A stretch of 64,000 nucleotides of DNA from Sporichthya polymorpha DSM 43042 (GTDB taxonomy: Bacteria > Actinomycetota > Actinomycetes > Sporichthyales > Sporichthyaceae), in assembly GCF_000384115.1 (NCBI RefSeq), contig NZ_KB913029.1, positions 592,907 through 656,906 on the forward strand. Direction: 5' to 3'. The position numbers and the translations under genes are program-made. Under the pieces are notes generated by a model, which was not told the origin of the DNA, ran no database searches, and saw nothing but the letters and a program-made list of their open reading frames with translations. Position 1 is the stretch's first letter, and every line of letters starts with the position of its first letter. Positions 16,243 to 24,156 of the stretch are shown piece by piece.

Positions 16243-17286
16243 ATGCGTGTCCGCACTCTGCTCTCGAGCACCCTCGCCGCGGTGGTGATTGGCGCCCTGT
16301 TCACCGCACCGGCCTCGGCAGCGCCGGACAACGACGTCGTTCAGATGCCGGTCAGCTTCAAGGTGACGAACACCAATACGAGCGCCCTTCCGTGCAGTAG
16401 CGACGGCAAGAACTACACAGTCAACGGCGTCGTCGTCGGCCCACGCAACGCGATCGCTGCTGGCAGGGCCGCCACGTTGTACCTGCACGCCGTCACCTGG
16501 GGCGCGTACTACTTCAACCTCAACATCCCTGGTCACAACTACGCACACGAGATGGCCAAGCGCGGCCATGTCTCGGTCCTCGTCGACCGCTTGGGGTACG
16601 GCAGCAGCGGTAAGCCGGCTGGCTTCGGCACGTGCTTCGGCTCAGAAGCCGACGTCGCCCATCAGATGGTCGACCAGCTCAGGTCCGGTGCCTACACGCT
16701 CAAGGGCGCGAAGAAGACCCCCGCCTACCACAAGGTCTTCATCTCCGGCTCCTCCGTGGGAGGCCTGATCTCCAACGTTGTTGCCTACAGCTACGGCAAT
16801 GTCGACGGCGTGTTCAACCAGTCCTGGGGCGACTTCACCGCCGGCCCCTACACCGGCGCGGAATCCGCGAGCATCGTCGCGCGCTGCTCTGCCGGCGGCG
16901 ACGCCGGCGCCCCGCCGTACTACGCCCAATTCGCCAAGGACTCCCGCGACACCTTCTACTTCAACGACGCGAGCCCGGACGTCCGCGCTGCCGTGCCCCC
17001 ATCGCAGCCCGACCCCTGCGGTCAGTTCGAATCGGTCGCCGCCGGGATCGGCGCGGACCTCGCTCACCTCGGCGAGATCGACGTCCCGGTTCTCGTCATG
17101 TTCGGCACGGGTGAGGTCGTCTTCCCGCAGCCGCCGTCAGCTGACCAGATGGCCGCTCGGTATTCGGGCAGTCCGAAGGTCACCAAGCTGATCATCGACG
17201 GCGCTTCGCACTATCCGATCGTCGAGCAGGGTTTTCCCCAGATGGTCGAGGGCGCTGATCGCTGGCTGAACGAGAACGGCGGCTGA
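16243..17286 (+). CDS. Secreted alpha/beta hydrolase (347 aa)
   Basis: A Sec signal peptide is clear: MRVRTLLSSTLAAVV, a hydrophobic core and an A-S-A-A cleavage region near residue 28. The mature part is an alpha/beta hydrolase with the nucleophile elbow SGSSVGGLIS (about residue 170), an acid candidate in VLVMFGTGEVVF and a His in GASHYPIVEQ near the C terminus. It should be an extracellular esterase or lipase-like enzyme; the substrate is unknown. The ATG at 16243 is preceded by GAAAGG. A 10-bp-stem terminator follows at 17303. It pairs with the divergent GlxA-type regulator as element cargo. Nothing looks broken. Confidence 0.86.
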   Translation: MRVRTLLSSTLAAVVIGALFTAPASAAPDNDVVQMPVSFKVTNTNTSALPCSSDGKNYTVNGVVVGPRNAIAAGRAATLYLHAVTWGAYYFNLNIPGHNYAHEMAKRGHVSVLVDRLGYGSSGKPAGFGTCFGSEADVAHQMVDQLRSGAYTLKGAKKTPAYHKVFISGSSVGGLISNVVAYSYGNVDGVFNQSWGDFTAGPYTGAESASIVARCSAGGDAGAPPYYAQFAKDSRDTFYFNDASPDVRAAVPPSQPDPCGQFESVAAGIGADLAHLGEIDVPVLVMFGTGEVVFPQPPSADQMAARYSGSPKVTKLIIDGASHYPIVEQGFPQMVEGADRWLNENGG

Positions 17287-17302
17287 CACCGACGTCGGAG
17301 GT

Positions 17303-17329
17303 GGGCGCCGGTACACGTGACCGGCGCCC
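17303..17329 (+). terminator. Hairpin terminator after the secreted hydrolase
   Basis: GGGCGCCGGT (17303-17312) and ACCGGCGCCC (17320-17329) form a perfect 10-bp stem with a 7-base loop, 14 bases after the stop codon. There is no T tract, which is common in actinobacterial terminators. Confidence 0.65.
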
Positions 17330-17468
17330 TCCCGATCCGAATCGGAGCGATCCTGCCCGACACTGCTGACCCGTGAATGAATCTGCGGGAGGCGTGCGGC
17401 AGCGTCCGGGCGCAGCCCGGACACGTTCTTGGCGGTCCCGTGCTGCCCCGGGATGTCCGAGACGATGG

Positions 17469-18630
17469 TCAGGCGCTCTGGTCGAGGGTGACGGTGTGGC
17501 CGAGGCGTTCGAGCTGCGCCACCAGCCGGCGGATGCGGATCTCGGGGTCGATCGGGCGGGTGAAAGTAGTCCGCGCCGAGATCGCGGTAGGGCTCGTCGC
17601 GTTCGAGCATGTAGTAGGCCGCCACGAGCATCGAGTGCGCGACGGCGACGATCGCGCGTTTGGCGCCGCGGCGTGGAGCGAGGTGGCGGTATTGGGCGCC
17701 GAGGTAGTTCGTCTTCATCCGCGACGCTGAGCCGGCGGCCTCGACCAGCGCCGAGGCCAGCCACTTGTTGCCCTTGCGGGAGCCCATCGACCAGGCCTTG
17801 CCGGCGGACTCGTGCACCGACGGGGCGGGCCCGGCCCAGGCGGCCAGGTGCGCCGCCGAGGGGAAGCGGGACATGTCCGCACCGGTCTCAGCGATGATCA
17901 CCTCGGCGGTCTTGACCCCGATCCCGGGCATGGTCTGCAACAGCTCGAACTGGTGGCGCCACGGGGCGATCTCGTCGAGGATCTGCGCGTCGCAGGCCTT
18001 CAGCGACGCCTCGACCTGGGCCAGTCGCTGCAGCATCCCGCCGACGAGCAGGGCGTGGTGATCATCGAAGCGCCCGAGCAGGGACTCGGCCAGCTCGCTC
18101 TTGCGGTTGCGCAGCTTGGAATAGGCCAGATCCGCCATCACGTCGGGGTCGCGTTCCCCGGCCACCAGCGCGGTCAGCATCGCCCGCGCCGAGGAACCGG
18201 CGATGTTCGACACCACCGCGCGGAGAGCTTGATCGAGGCGTCCTCGAGCAGCTTCTCCACCCGGGTGACCTCACGGGTCCGATCACCCATCAGCTGGACC
18301 CGATACCGAGTGAGGTTGCGCAGCCGGCGGATCTCTGGCGGCGGCACGAACGAGGGCGTGACCAGGCCGTGCTCGACCAGCCGGGCGATCCATTCGGCGT
18401 CGCGGACGTCGGACTTACGCCCCGGGACGGCCTTGATGTGGGCGGCGTTGAGCAGCCAGGTCTCCATCACCTCCTCCAGGCAATAGAACGGCGGCTTCCA
18501 ATAGGTCGCGGTCGATTCCATCGCAGCCAGCTCGACCCCGCTCTCGACCAGCCACGCCGCCATGGCCTGAATCTGGCGCGTCATCGTGGAGTAGGTGCGC
18601 ACCTCGTTCGTGCGCGAGCGCCCTGAGATG
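17469..18630 (-). pseudogene. IS110-family transposase, decayed
   Basis: Pieces in three frames together make a nearly complete IS110 transposase. The first (18630 to about 18220) runs EVRTYSTMTRQIQAMAAWLV to KLLEDASIKLSA. A frameshift near 18220 moves to VVSNIAGSSARAMLTALVAG through ESAGKAWSMGSRKGNKW. A second frameshift near 17564 (DYF) is needed to read TRPIDPEIRIRRLVAQLERL up to a TGA at 17469. The N-terminal Asp block (GIDVHK in relatives) is missing. The DEDD-type Glu (AMESTATYW) and Asp (GRKSDVRDAEW) blocks and the C-terminal Ser region remain. It belongs to a different IS110 subgroup from the intact copy at 42581. It is inactive. Confidence 0.88.
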
Positions 18631-18639
18631 GACACAGAC

Positions 18640-19008
18640 CCACGTGCTCTACGGCAACAATCCGACGCTCCCGGAGACCCCGCGCCAGACTCGCTCTACG
18701 AGCTCGAATCGCAGCATCAGAGTGATAGCGACGTCGCCGGGCGACACCCCACCAGGATCCGCCCATCAGCACGGACCTCCCCGAACCGCCCCGGATCCCG
18801 GCGGACCACACAGGATCCTGACGGACAGTCAGACCGAATCCTGAGGACCGCCACCACCCACGCAGCCGCAAGCCGACCACACATTCTCAAGCCCCGACAC
18901 GGCGCCATCGAAGATCGCCACGCGTACTCATCTGGCACCAACGGTGATCGGCGTCGATCTCGGGGCCCGGAGCGCGCACATGTACGGCATGGGCGAGGTT
19001 CGGACGGG
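18640..19008. other. 369-bp gap between IS110 relic and relaxase
   Basis: I see no gene with convincing codon use, no RNA and no strong hairpin. A relaxase origin of transfer (oriT) would be expected near here, but no inverted repeat that I would call a nic region is visible. Confidence 0.4.
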
Positions 19009-21234
19009 ATGGCGGCGCAGCGCGTGATGTCGCTGTCGCGCCTGTCCGCGGGGGCCGGCTACAAGTACCTGCTTCGTCACACCGCCTGCGGCGACGCCTG
19101 CCGCGAAGCCGGATCTCCGCTGACTGGGTACTACGCAGCGTCCGGCTACCCGGTCGGGCGCTGGCACGGCCGCGGCTTGGTGGGGCTGGACGCCGGACGC
19201 GGGCTCGCGGCGGGAACTGCAGTCGCCGAAGAGGCGATGGCCGCGCTGTTCGGCACCGGCCACGACCCGGTCAACGGCGAAGCGCTCGGCCGTCCCTACC
19301 CGGCCTACCGCAACGTGGAAGGCCGGATTGCCGAAGCGCTTGCCGAACTCCCCGAATGCCTCAACACCGACGAACGGAACGCCCGGACCGCCGAGATCGA
19401 GACGACCGAGCGGGCCCGGCCGGTACGCACCGCCGTCGCCGGGTTCGACCTGACCTTCACGGTCCCCAAGTCCGCGAGCGTCCTGTGGGCTCTCGGCCAT
19501 CAGGATGTGCAGACCGCGGTGATGGAGGCGCACCGAGAGGCCGTGACCACCGTGCTCGATCTGATCGAAGAGCGCTTCCTGCACACCCGCGTGGGCCACG
19601 GCGGCTGCGCACAGGTCGGAACGCGCGGCATGATCGCGGCCGCATTTGACCACTGGGACACACGTACGGGCGATCCGAATCTGCACACCCACGTCGTCAT
19701 CGCCAACAAAGTCCAGGGCGCGGACGGCAAGTGGCGATCCGTGGACTCTCGCGCGCTGCATCACGCCGCCGTCGCACTGTCCGAGGTTTACGACGACCTG
19801 ATCGCCGATGCGATCTCGGCCCGCCTGCCGGTGGCGTGGTCCTGGCGCGACCGGGGCGAACGCCGCTCGCCCGCGTTCGAGATCGCCGGCCTACCGGACG
19901 AGCTGCTCGCCGTGTTCTCGACCCGTTCCGGGCAGATCGCCGCAGCCATGCAGCACCTGATCGCCGACTTCCGAATGCGCCACGACCGGGATCCCAACCG
20001 TCGCGAGATCCTGCGACTCCGCCAGCAAGCCACGCTGGCCACCCGACCGGACAAGACGGTGAGACCGCTCGGCGAACTCATCGGACGCTGGCGGACCACC
20101 GCGACCGACCTCACCAAGCGGACTCCTGAGCAGATCGTCGCCGCCGCCTTGCAAGTCCACCCGCATGCTCCGGCACCGGCCGTCGACGCACTTGCGCAGT
20201 TCGCCCTGGCCGCGGTCGTTGAGCGACGCTCGACGTGGACGCGCGCGAACCTGCTCGCGGAGGCCGCCCGGGCTTCCCGCCAGGTGCGCACGCCCGACCC
20301 GGCCGCGCGCGTCGCGCTGCTCGATCGGATCGTGGAGGCAGCCGTCGGGAAATGCGTCGCGCTCGATCCACCCGAGCTGTTCGACGTCCCCCACCGCTTC
20401 CGGCGGCCGGACGGCTCCAGCCTCTTCGCCCGCCCGGCCGAGCACGCGTACACGGCGATCGCCGTACTGGAAGCCGAAGACCGCCTCGTGGCCGCCACCG
20501 ACACCCTGGAGGCTCCGGCGGTCCACGCTGACGCGCTGACGCCGGTGCTCACCGCCGCCGCGCTCGGCATGCCGGGCGCGCGCGGTCTGACCGCCGATCA
20601 GGCCGGCGCCGTCGCGGCGATCGCGAGCTCGGGGCGCCTCCTGGACGTTCTCGTCGGCCCGGCCGGATCGGGCAAGACGCGCGCTCTGCGCGCGCTGCGG
20701 TCGGCGTGGGAGAACGTGCACGGACCGGGCAGCGTCCTGTGGGCCCTCGTCCGCACCATCCTCGAGTACTTCGATCCGACTCTGGCATACACGACCCAAG
20801 TCACGTGGAAGGACGGTGCGGGGTACCTCAACGTTCTGTACAAGACCCTGCCCCGCACCGAGCACTCGCAGGTTCAGTTCGCCTTGGTGTACGACGGCGA
20901 TCAGCGTCCGTCGTCCACCCCCGCGGAGGACCCAAACAGGCAGAACTGGCCGAAGCTCTATCTGCCCGGCGCGGTGAGCCCGGACGCACTCTTGCGAACC
21001 ACACGGACGAAACCGGATGCACCCGCCGCCGCACTCGGAAGCGACCCCACGACGCTGAAGGTCGCTCTCAGTGCTCTCGAGGGCATCGATGACCATGATT
21101 GGGTGGACCGTCTTTGTGCCCAGTACGGGCCGCGCGCAGGCTCCCTTCGTGCGTTGTGTCGACTGTGGGTGCAGCAAAACGAGTCCGCGGCATTCGCCTT
21201 CTACCAAGATGTCCGCGGGGCCAGCCCTACGTAA
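19009..21234 (+). CDS. MobF/TraA-type relaxase with truncated helicase and foreign C terminus (741 aa)
   Basis: Residues 1 to about 310 are a TrwC/MobF relaxase. MSLSRLSAGAGYKYLLRHTA carries candidate nucleophilic Tyr, TVPKSASVLWALG is the typical core, and HWDTRTGDPNLHTHVVIAN at about 214-232 gives the three-His metal site. A RecD-like helicase then begins, with Walker A VGPAGSGKTRALRAL near residue 550. About 20 residues later, after HGPGSV (nt about 20737), the sequence stops matching a helicase and becomes an unrelated tail of about 165 residues (WALVRTILEYFDPTLAY onwards, containing FALVYDGDQ). Walker B and later helicase motifs are absent. Conjugative relaxases are normally 1000 residues or more. 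ATG 19009 chosen; GTG 19024 or ATG 19027 are alternatives. Confidence 0.82.
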   Translation: MAAQRVMSLSRLSAGAGYKYLLRHTACGDACREAGSPLTGYYAASGYPVGRWHGRGLVGLDAGRGLAAGTAVAEEAMAALFGTGHDPVNGEALGRPYPAYRNVEGRIAEALAELPECLNTDERNARTAEIETTERARPVRTAVAGFDLTFTVPKSASVLWALGHQDVQTAVMEAHREAVTTVLDLIEERFLHTRVGHGGCAQVGTRGMIAAAFDHWDTRTGDPNLHTHVVIANKVQGADGKWRSVDSRALHHAAVALSEVYDDLIADAISARLPVAWSWRDRGERRSPAFEIAGLPDELLAVFSTRSGQIAAAMQHLIADFRMRHDRDPNRREILRLRQQATLATRPDKTVRPLGELIGRWRTTATDLTKRTPEQIVAAALQVHPHAPAPAVDALAQFALAAVVERRSTWTRANLLAEAARASRQVRTPDPAARVALLDRIVEAAVGKCVALDPPELFDVPHRFRRPDGSSLFARPAEHAYTAIAVLEAEDRLVAATDTLEAPAVHADALTPVLTAAALGMPGARGLTADQAGAVAAIASSGRLLDVLVGPAGSGKTRALRALRSAWENVHGPGSVLWALVRTILEYFDPTLAYTTQVTWKDGAGYLNVLYKTLPRTEHSQVQFALVYDGDQRPSSTPAEDPNRQNWPKLYLPGAVSPDALLRTTRTKPDAPAAALGSDPTTLKVALSALEGIDDHDWVDRLCAQYGPRAGSLRALCRLWVQQNESAAFAFYQDVRGASPT

Positions 21235-21536
21235 TGGGCGGCGTGGATGGCGGAACGAGGGCCTCCCCGACGGCGGCACGAAGCGCCTTCTAGTCGGCGG
21301 TACTTCCGGCAGCAACACGCCTTCCGGGATGCACACCTGACGATCACACGCACTCGCGGCAGCTCGCCGAACCTCACCCAAGGGACGGGCAACTCGGCGG
21401 GCCCGGTCCGCGCTGGTGCGACACCGTCCGGGTGAATTCGGCACCGTCCGAACCGAATCTGCTGCCGAGCTGCTGCCAAGGGATCACGAGGCCGACCCGG
21501 AAGTTCTCCGAATCGGCCTCTGACCTGCACTGATGC
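21235..21536. other. 302-bp gap between the chimeric relaxase and the attR repeat
   Basis: This right-end stretch of the element has no credible gene. The only structure I see is the 8-bp-stem hairpin at 21488-21520, described separately. Confidence 0.5.
21488..21520 (-). terminator. Hairpin at element right end, beside the tRNA-Ala 3' end
   Basis: GAGGCCGA (21488-21495) and TCGGCCTC (21513-21520) form a perfect 8-bp stem with a 17-base loop. It starts 19 bases past the 3' end of tRNA-Ala on the minus strand. It may replace the original terminator at 13041-13069 that the element displaced. No T tract follows. Confidence 0.4.
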
Positions 21537-21582
21537 GGTGGAGCTGAGGGGATTTGAACCCCTGGCCCCCTCGTTGCGAACG
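21537..21582. repeat. attR: 46-bp direct repeat inside tRNA-Ala
   Basis: Identical to 13087-13132 and covering the 3' half of the intact tRNA-Ala from the anticodon loop to just past the discriminator base. The tRNA 5' half continues only on this side, so this is the end that keeps the tRNA functional. Confidence 0.92.
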
Positions 21583-21612
21583 AGGTGCGCTACCGGACTG
21601 CGCCACAGCCCC
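21539..21612 (-). tRNA. tRNA-Ala, anticodon CGC
   Basis: On the minus strand the acceptor GGGGCTG (21612-21606) pairs with CAGCTCC (21546-21540), with A as discriminator. The G3-U70 wobble that specifies alanine is present. The anticodon stem-loop reads CTCGT-TCGCAAC-GAG with CGC as anticodon, and the T-arm contains GGTTCAAATCC. Length is 74 with no encoded CCA. It is the integration target of the element on its downstream side. Confidence 0.95.
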
Positions 21613-22057
21613 CGAAGTGCGGAGAAAGATTATCACTGGCCCCCGGGTGGTCGACGCGGGCCGGACCCCGGGGCGCGGGGCTCATCTTCTCCGGCGCGGC
21701 GCGCCTATCCCGGGGCCGCGATAGGCGCGCCAGGCCGCAGAAGTTGCGGCGCGGCCTCATCTTCTTCGGCGCGGGGCGCCTATCCGGGGGCCGGGATAGG
21801 CGCGCCAGGTAGGAGAAGTTGCGAACCCGACCGGGCAACCCAGGCCGGCCGGACCGCCGGGGGCGGGCCTCATCTTCTCCTGCGCGGGGCGCCTATCCGA
21901 CCCGGTAGATAGGCGCGCCAGGCAGGAGAGTCGAGGCGGGTGCTCGTCTTCTGCGGCGCGGGGCGCCTATCCCGGGGCCGGGATGGGCGCGCCAGGCTGG
22001 AGAAGTTGCGAACAAGGCGGCCCGGCGAACCACGCGGCCGGGCGGGCGAGGCGGGAA
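21613..22057. other. 445-bp non-coding spacer filled by the hairpin repeats
   Basis: Between the tRNA-Ala 5' end and the stop of the SepX/GLPR gene there is no protein gene. The spacer consists mainly of the four hairpin units described separately, with GC-rich linkers. Confidence 0.75.
21683..22010. repeat. Four tandem copies of a 66-bp hairpin unit
   Basis: Units lie at 21683-21748, 21758-21823, 21871-21935 and 21945-22010. Each has the plan CTTCT, variable GC-rich bases, GGCGCCTATC, a 10-base loop, GATAGGCGCGCC, variable bases, AGAAG. The inner stem is 11-13 bp in every copy; copy 4 has GGATGGG, a wobble-compatible change. The outer arms vary, and in copy 3 (TCTCCTGC with GCAGGAGA) the variation stays paired. 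The copies form two pairs (start-to-start 75 and 74 bp) repeated at a 188-bp period. All point the same way, in the spacer upstream of tRNA-Ala and downstream of the SepX/GLPR gene. REP-like element, processing or terminator array, or structured RNA are the options. Confidence 0.85.
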
Positions 22058-22936
22058 TTACTCCCCGACGGCGCGGGGGATCTCGATCTCGTCCTCGTCC
22101 AGACCGGCGACCTCAGCGGCGGGGGCGGGGGCCTCAGCCGGGGCGGCGGCCTGCTCGGCCATCTCCGCCTCGATCTCGGCGATCAGCTCGTCGGTGAGGG
22201 CGGGGAACTCCTGAGTGGCCTCGTCGTCCTCGTCGGCGACGGCCCAGGGACGGCCGGCGGAGACGTCGATCCGGCGGGCGACGCGGGGCGCCTTGGGGGC
22301 GGTGACGTACGTCGGGAGCGGGACGGGGCGGGGCTCCCAGCCGTCGGCGATATCGGCGACGGGGCCGGGCTTGGTCTCCTCGACCTCGACCGAGGGCCAG
22401 GGGTCCCACGTCAGGTCCGAGTCGGCGGGCCGGCTCCGGGTGCCGCGCTGCGCGGGGATGCGGGCCGGGCCGGCGGGGGCGGCGACGGGCGGGACGGCCA
22501 CGCGGGTCACGCGGGCCTTCTTCGCCCGCACCCGCACCTCGTAGAGGTACGCGACGAACAGGGCGGCGGGGATCGCGGCCGGCCACAGCGGCAGCAGGCC
22601 GAGCAGGTTCGCGGTCAGCAGCGGGACGAACACGGAGACGAGCGTGCCGAGGACCCGACGACGCCGGCGCGCGGTCGCGGCGCTGACGCGCGGCCGGGTG
22701 ACGACCTCGACGGGACGGACGCCGGACTTCACGACCGGCTCGGCCGCGGGTGGGACGGCCGGGCGCAGCATCGAGTAGGTACCAGCGGCCGGGTCCGGCT
22801 CGCCGCGGCGTCGCAGCACAGTCCCCTCCGGAACTCCGCAGTCGATGTCGGTCGGCGTCACTTTCAGACACCGCGTCAGAAGAAACACGGCCCAGGCGCC
22901 GAGCACCGCTGCGTAGAGAAGGCCGCTTCCGCTCAT
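22058..22936 (-). CDS. sepX: SepX/GLPR-type divisome membrane protein (292 aa)
   Basis: The N-terminal membrane helix is residues 5-20 (LLYAAVLGAWAVFLL), a second hydrophobic hairpin lies near 95-135, and a long acidic, Pro/Ala-rich cytoplasmic tail is rich in DEDDEATQEF and DEDEIEIP. This layout and the position next to rimJ, mog, moaC and moeA match SepX of Streptomyces and GLPR of corynebacteria. These are division proteins that work with FtsZ and, in corynebacteria, with the MoeA-like protein Glp. Sequence conservation outside the helices is low, so the call rests on topology plus synteny. Start ATG 22936 (MSGSGLLYA) preferred over 22945. The hairpin-repeat array lies directly downstream. 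Confidence 0.7.
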   Translation of the reverse strand: MSGSGLLYAAVLGAWAVFLLTRCLKVTPTDIDCGVPEGTVLRRRGEPDPAAGTYSMLRPAVPPAAEPVVKSGVRPVEVVTRPRVSAATARRRRRVLGTLVSVFVPLLTANLLGLLPLWPAAIPAALFVAYLYEVRVRAKKARVTRVAVPPVAAPAGPARIPAQRGTRSRPADSDLTWDPWPSVEVEETKPGPVADIADGWEPRPVPLPTYVTAPKAPRVARRIDVSAGRPWAVADEDDEATQEFPALTDELIAEIEAEMAEQAAAPAEAPAPAAEVAGLDEDEIEIPRAVGE

Positions 22937-23054
22937 GACCCCCAAAGTTAGGGCCGCAAAGGGCTGCGATCCGGGAAGCTCGCCGCGTGTCGCGCGGGAC
23001 AGATGTGACTAGAGAGGTTTCGGGCCTGACGGAACGTCCGAAAACCGGACCTAT

Positions 23055-23690
23055 CTACTCGCGCGACTGCTCGCTCGGCGACGGACGACCCGACACCGTC
23101 GACGCGCGCCAGCGCGGCAGCAGACCGCCCGGAACCTCCTCCGCGGTGACGACGAAGACGAGGTGGTCGCGCCACGCGCCGTCGATGTGGAGGTAGGCCG
23201 GGCGCAGGCCCTCCTCGCGGAAGCCGAGCTTCTCGACGACCCGGCGGCTGTTCGCGTTCTCGGGCCGGATGCAGATCTCGATCCGGTGCAGGCCCATCGT
23301 GAACAGGCAATGGTCGGTGGCCAGCGCGACGGCAGTCGGCATGATGCCCCGGCCGGCATGGCCCTTGTCGATCCAGTAGCCGATGTGGGCCGCGCACAGC
23401 GAACCCCACGTGATGCCCGAGACCGTCAGCTGCCCGACGAAGTTGCCCGCGTAGGTCACCGCGAAGGGCATCGTCCGGCCGGCGCGCGCCTCGGCCCGCA
23501 GGCGGCGAACCATGTGCGCGAACGTCATCTCCGGCACCTCGTCCACCGGGCGGCTCGCCTCCCACGGTGCGAGCCAGGCGTGATTGGCGCGGCGGAGCTC
23601 GTGCCAGGGCTGGCCGTCGCGCATCCGCAGGGGGCGCAGGGCGACCGGACCCTCCGCGAGTCGCACCGGCCAGGTCTTGTTAATGGTCAC
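23055..23690 (-). CDS. GNAT N-acetyltransferase, RimJ-like (211 aa)
   Basis: A RimJ/RimL-type acetyltransferase that would move an acetyl group from acetyl-CoA to an N-terminal amine or a similar acceptor. The acetyl-CoA loop is visible as DKGHAGRGIMPTAVALATD (about residues 115-133), followed by the conserved HRIEICIRPENANSRRVVEKL and FREEGLRPAYLHIDG. The GTG at 23690 has GGGGGAGGT just upstream and overlaps the mog stop by 11 bp, so the two are translationally coupled. Position between mog and sepX is conserved in many actinobacteria. The natural substrate is unknown. Confidence 0.88.
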   Translation of the reverse strand: MTINKTWPVRLAEGPVALRPLRMRDGQPWHELRRANHAWLAPWEASRPVDEVPEMTFAHMVRRLRAEARAGRTMPFAVTYAGNFVGQLTVSGITWGSLCAAHIGYWIDKGHAGRGIMPTAVALATDHCLFTMGLHRIEICIRPENANSRRVVEKLGFREEGLRPAYLHIDGAWRDHLVFVVTAEEVPGGLLPRWRASTVSGRPSPSEQSRE

Positions 23691-24156
23691 CTCCCCCGAT
23701 CTGATCCACCGCGTGCCGCAGGATCGGCGAGAGCACCGCGATCCCGTCCTTGCACCCACCCGGCGACCCGGGCAGGTTCACGATCAGGGTTTGCCCGGCC
23801 ACGCCGGCCAGCCCACGACTCAGCATGGACGTCGGCACCTTGTCCTGGGAATGCCGACGGATCGCATCGGCGATCCCCGGCACCTCGCGCTCGATCACGC
23901 GCCGCGTGACCTCCGGCGTGTGGTCGCCGGGCGTCAGGCCGGTGCCGCCGGTCGTGAGGATGACGTCGTAGCCGGCCGCGATCCCCGCGGTCAGCGCCTC
24001 GAACACCGGCTCCCCGTCGGGCACGACCTGCGGGCCGTCGACGGCGAACCCGAGTTCGGTCAGCCCCGCGGACAGGATCGGACCGCCCCGGTCCTCGTAC
24101 ACCCCGGCGGCCGCTCGGTTCGAGCAGGTGATCACGAGCGCCCGGGGCGAGCTCAC
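23680..24156 (-). CDS. mog: Molybdopterin adenylyltransferase, Mog/MoaB type (158 aa)
   Basis: Activates molybdopterin by adenylation before molybdenum insertion by MoeA. The MPT-binding signature is ILTTGGTGLTPGDHTPEVTR (about residues 66-86), and the glycine-rich LIVNLPGSPGGCKDG occurs near residue 125. Length is normal for the family. It overlaps moaC by 4 bp and the acetyltransferase by 11 bp, in a tight run with moeA/glp and galU. Confidence 0.93.
   Translation of the reverse strand: MSSPRALVITCSNRAAAGVYEDRGGPILSAGLTELGFAVDGPQVVPDGEPVFEALTAGIAAGYDVILTTGGTGLTPGDHTPEVTRRVIEREVPGIADAIRRHSQDKVPTSMLSRGLAGVAGQTLIVNLPGSPGGCKDGIAVLSPILRHAVDQIGGGDH

Larger units (their letters stand above)
13087..21582. 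mobile_element. Integrated element in tRNA-Ala(CGC), 8.45 kb between att copies
   Basis: The boundaries are the two perfect 46-bp repeats at 13087-13132 and 21537-21582. Inside, left to right, are a tyrosine integrase, the C-terminal scrap of another integrase, a GlxA-type regulator divergent from a secreted alpha/beta hydrolase, a broken IS110 transposase, and a MobF-type relaxase with a foreign C terminus. No replication initiator, FtsK/TraB-type translocase, excisionase or KorSA-like repressor is recognisable. The element therefore looks like a decayed integrative-conjugative or mobilisable element rather than an autonomous one. Excision would restore tRNA-Ala next to its terminator at 13041-13069. 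Confidence 0.88.

Noticed and set aside
21683-22010. Hairpin array considered as a CRISPR array
   Set aside because: Only four units, each a long hairpin, with GC-rich related linkers rather than unique spacers, and no cas genes nearby.
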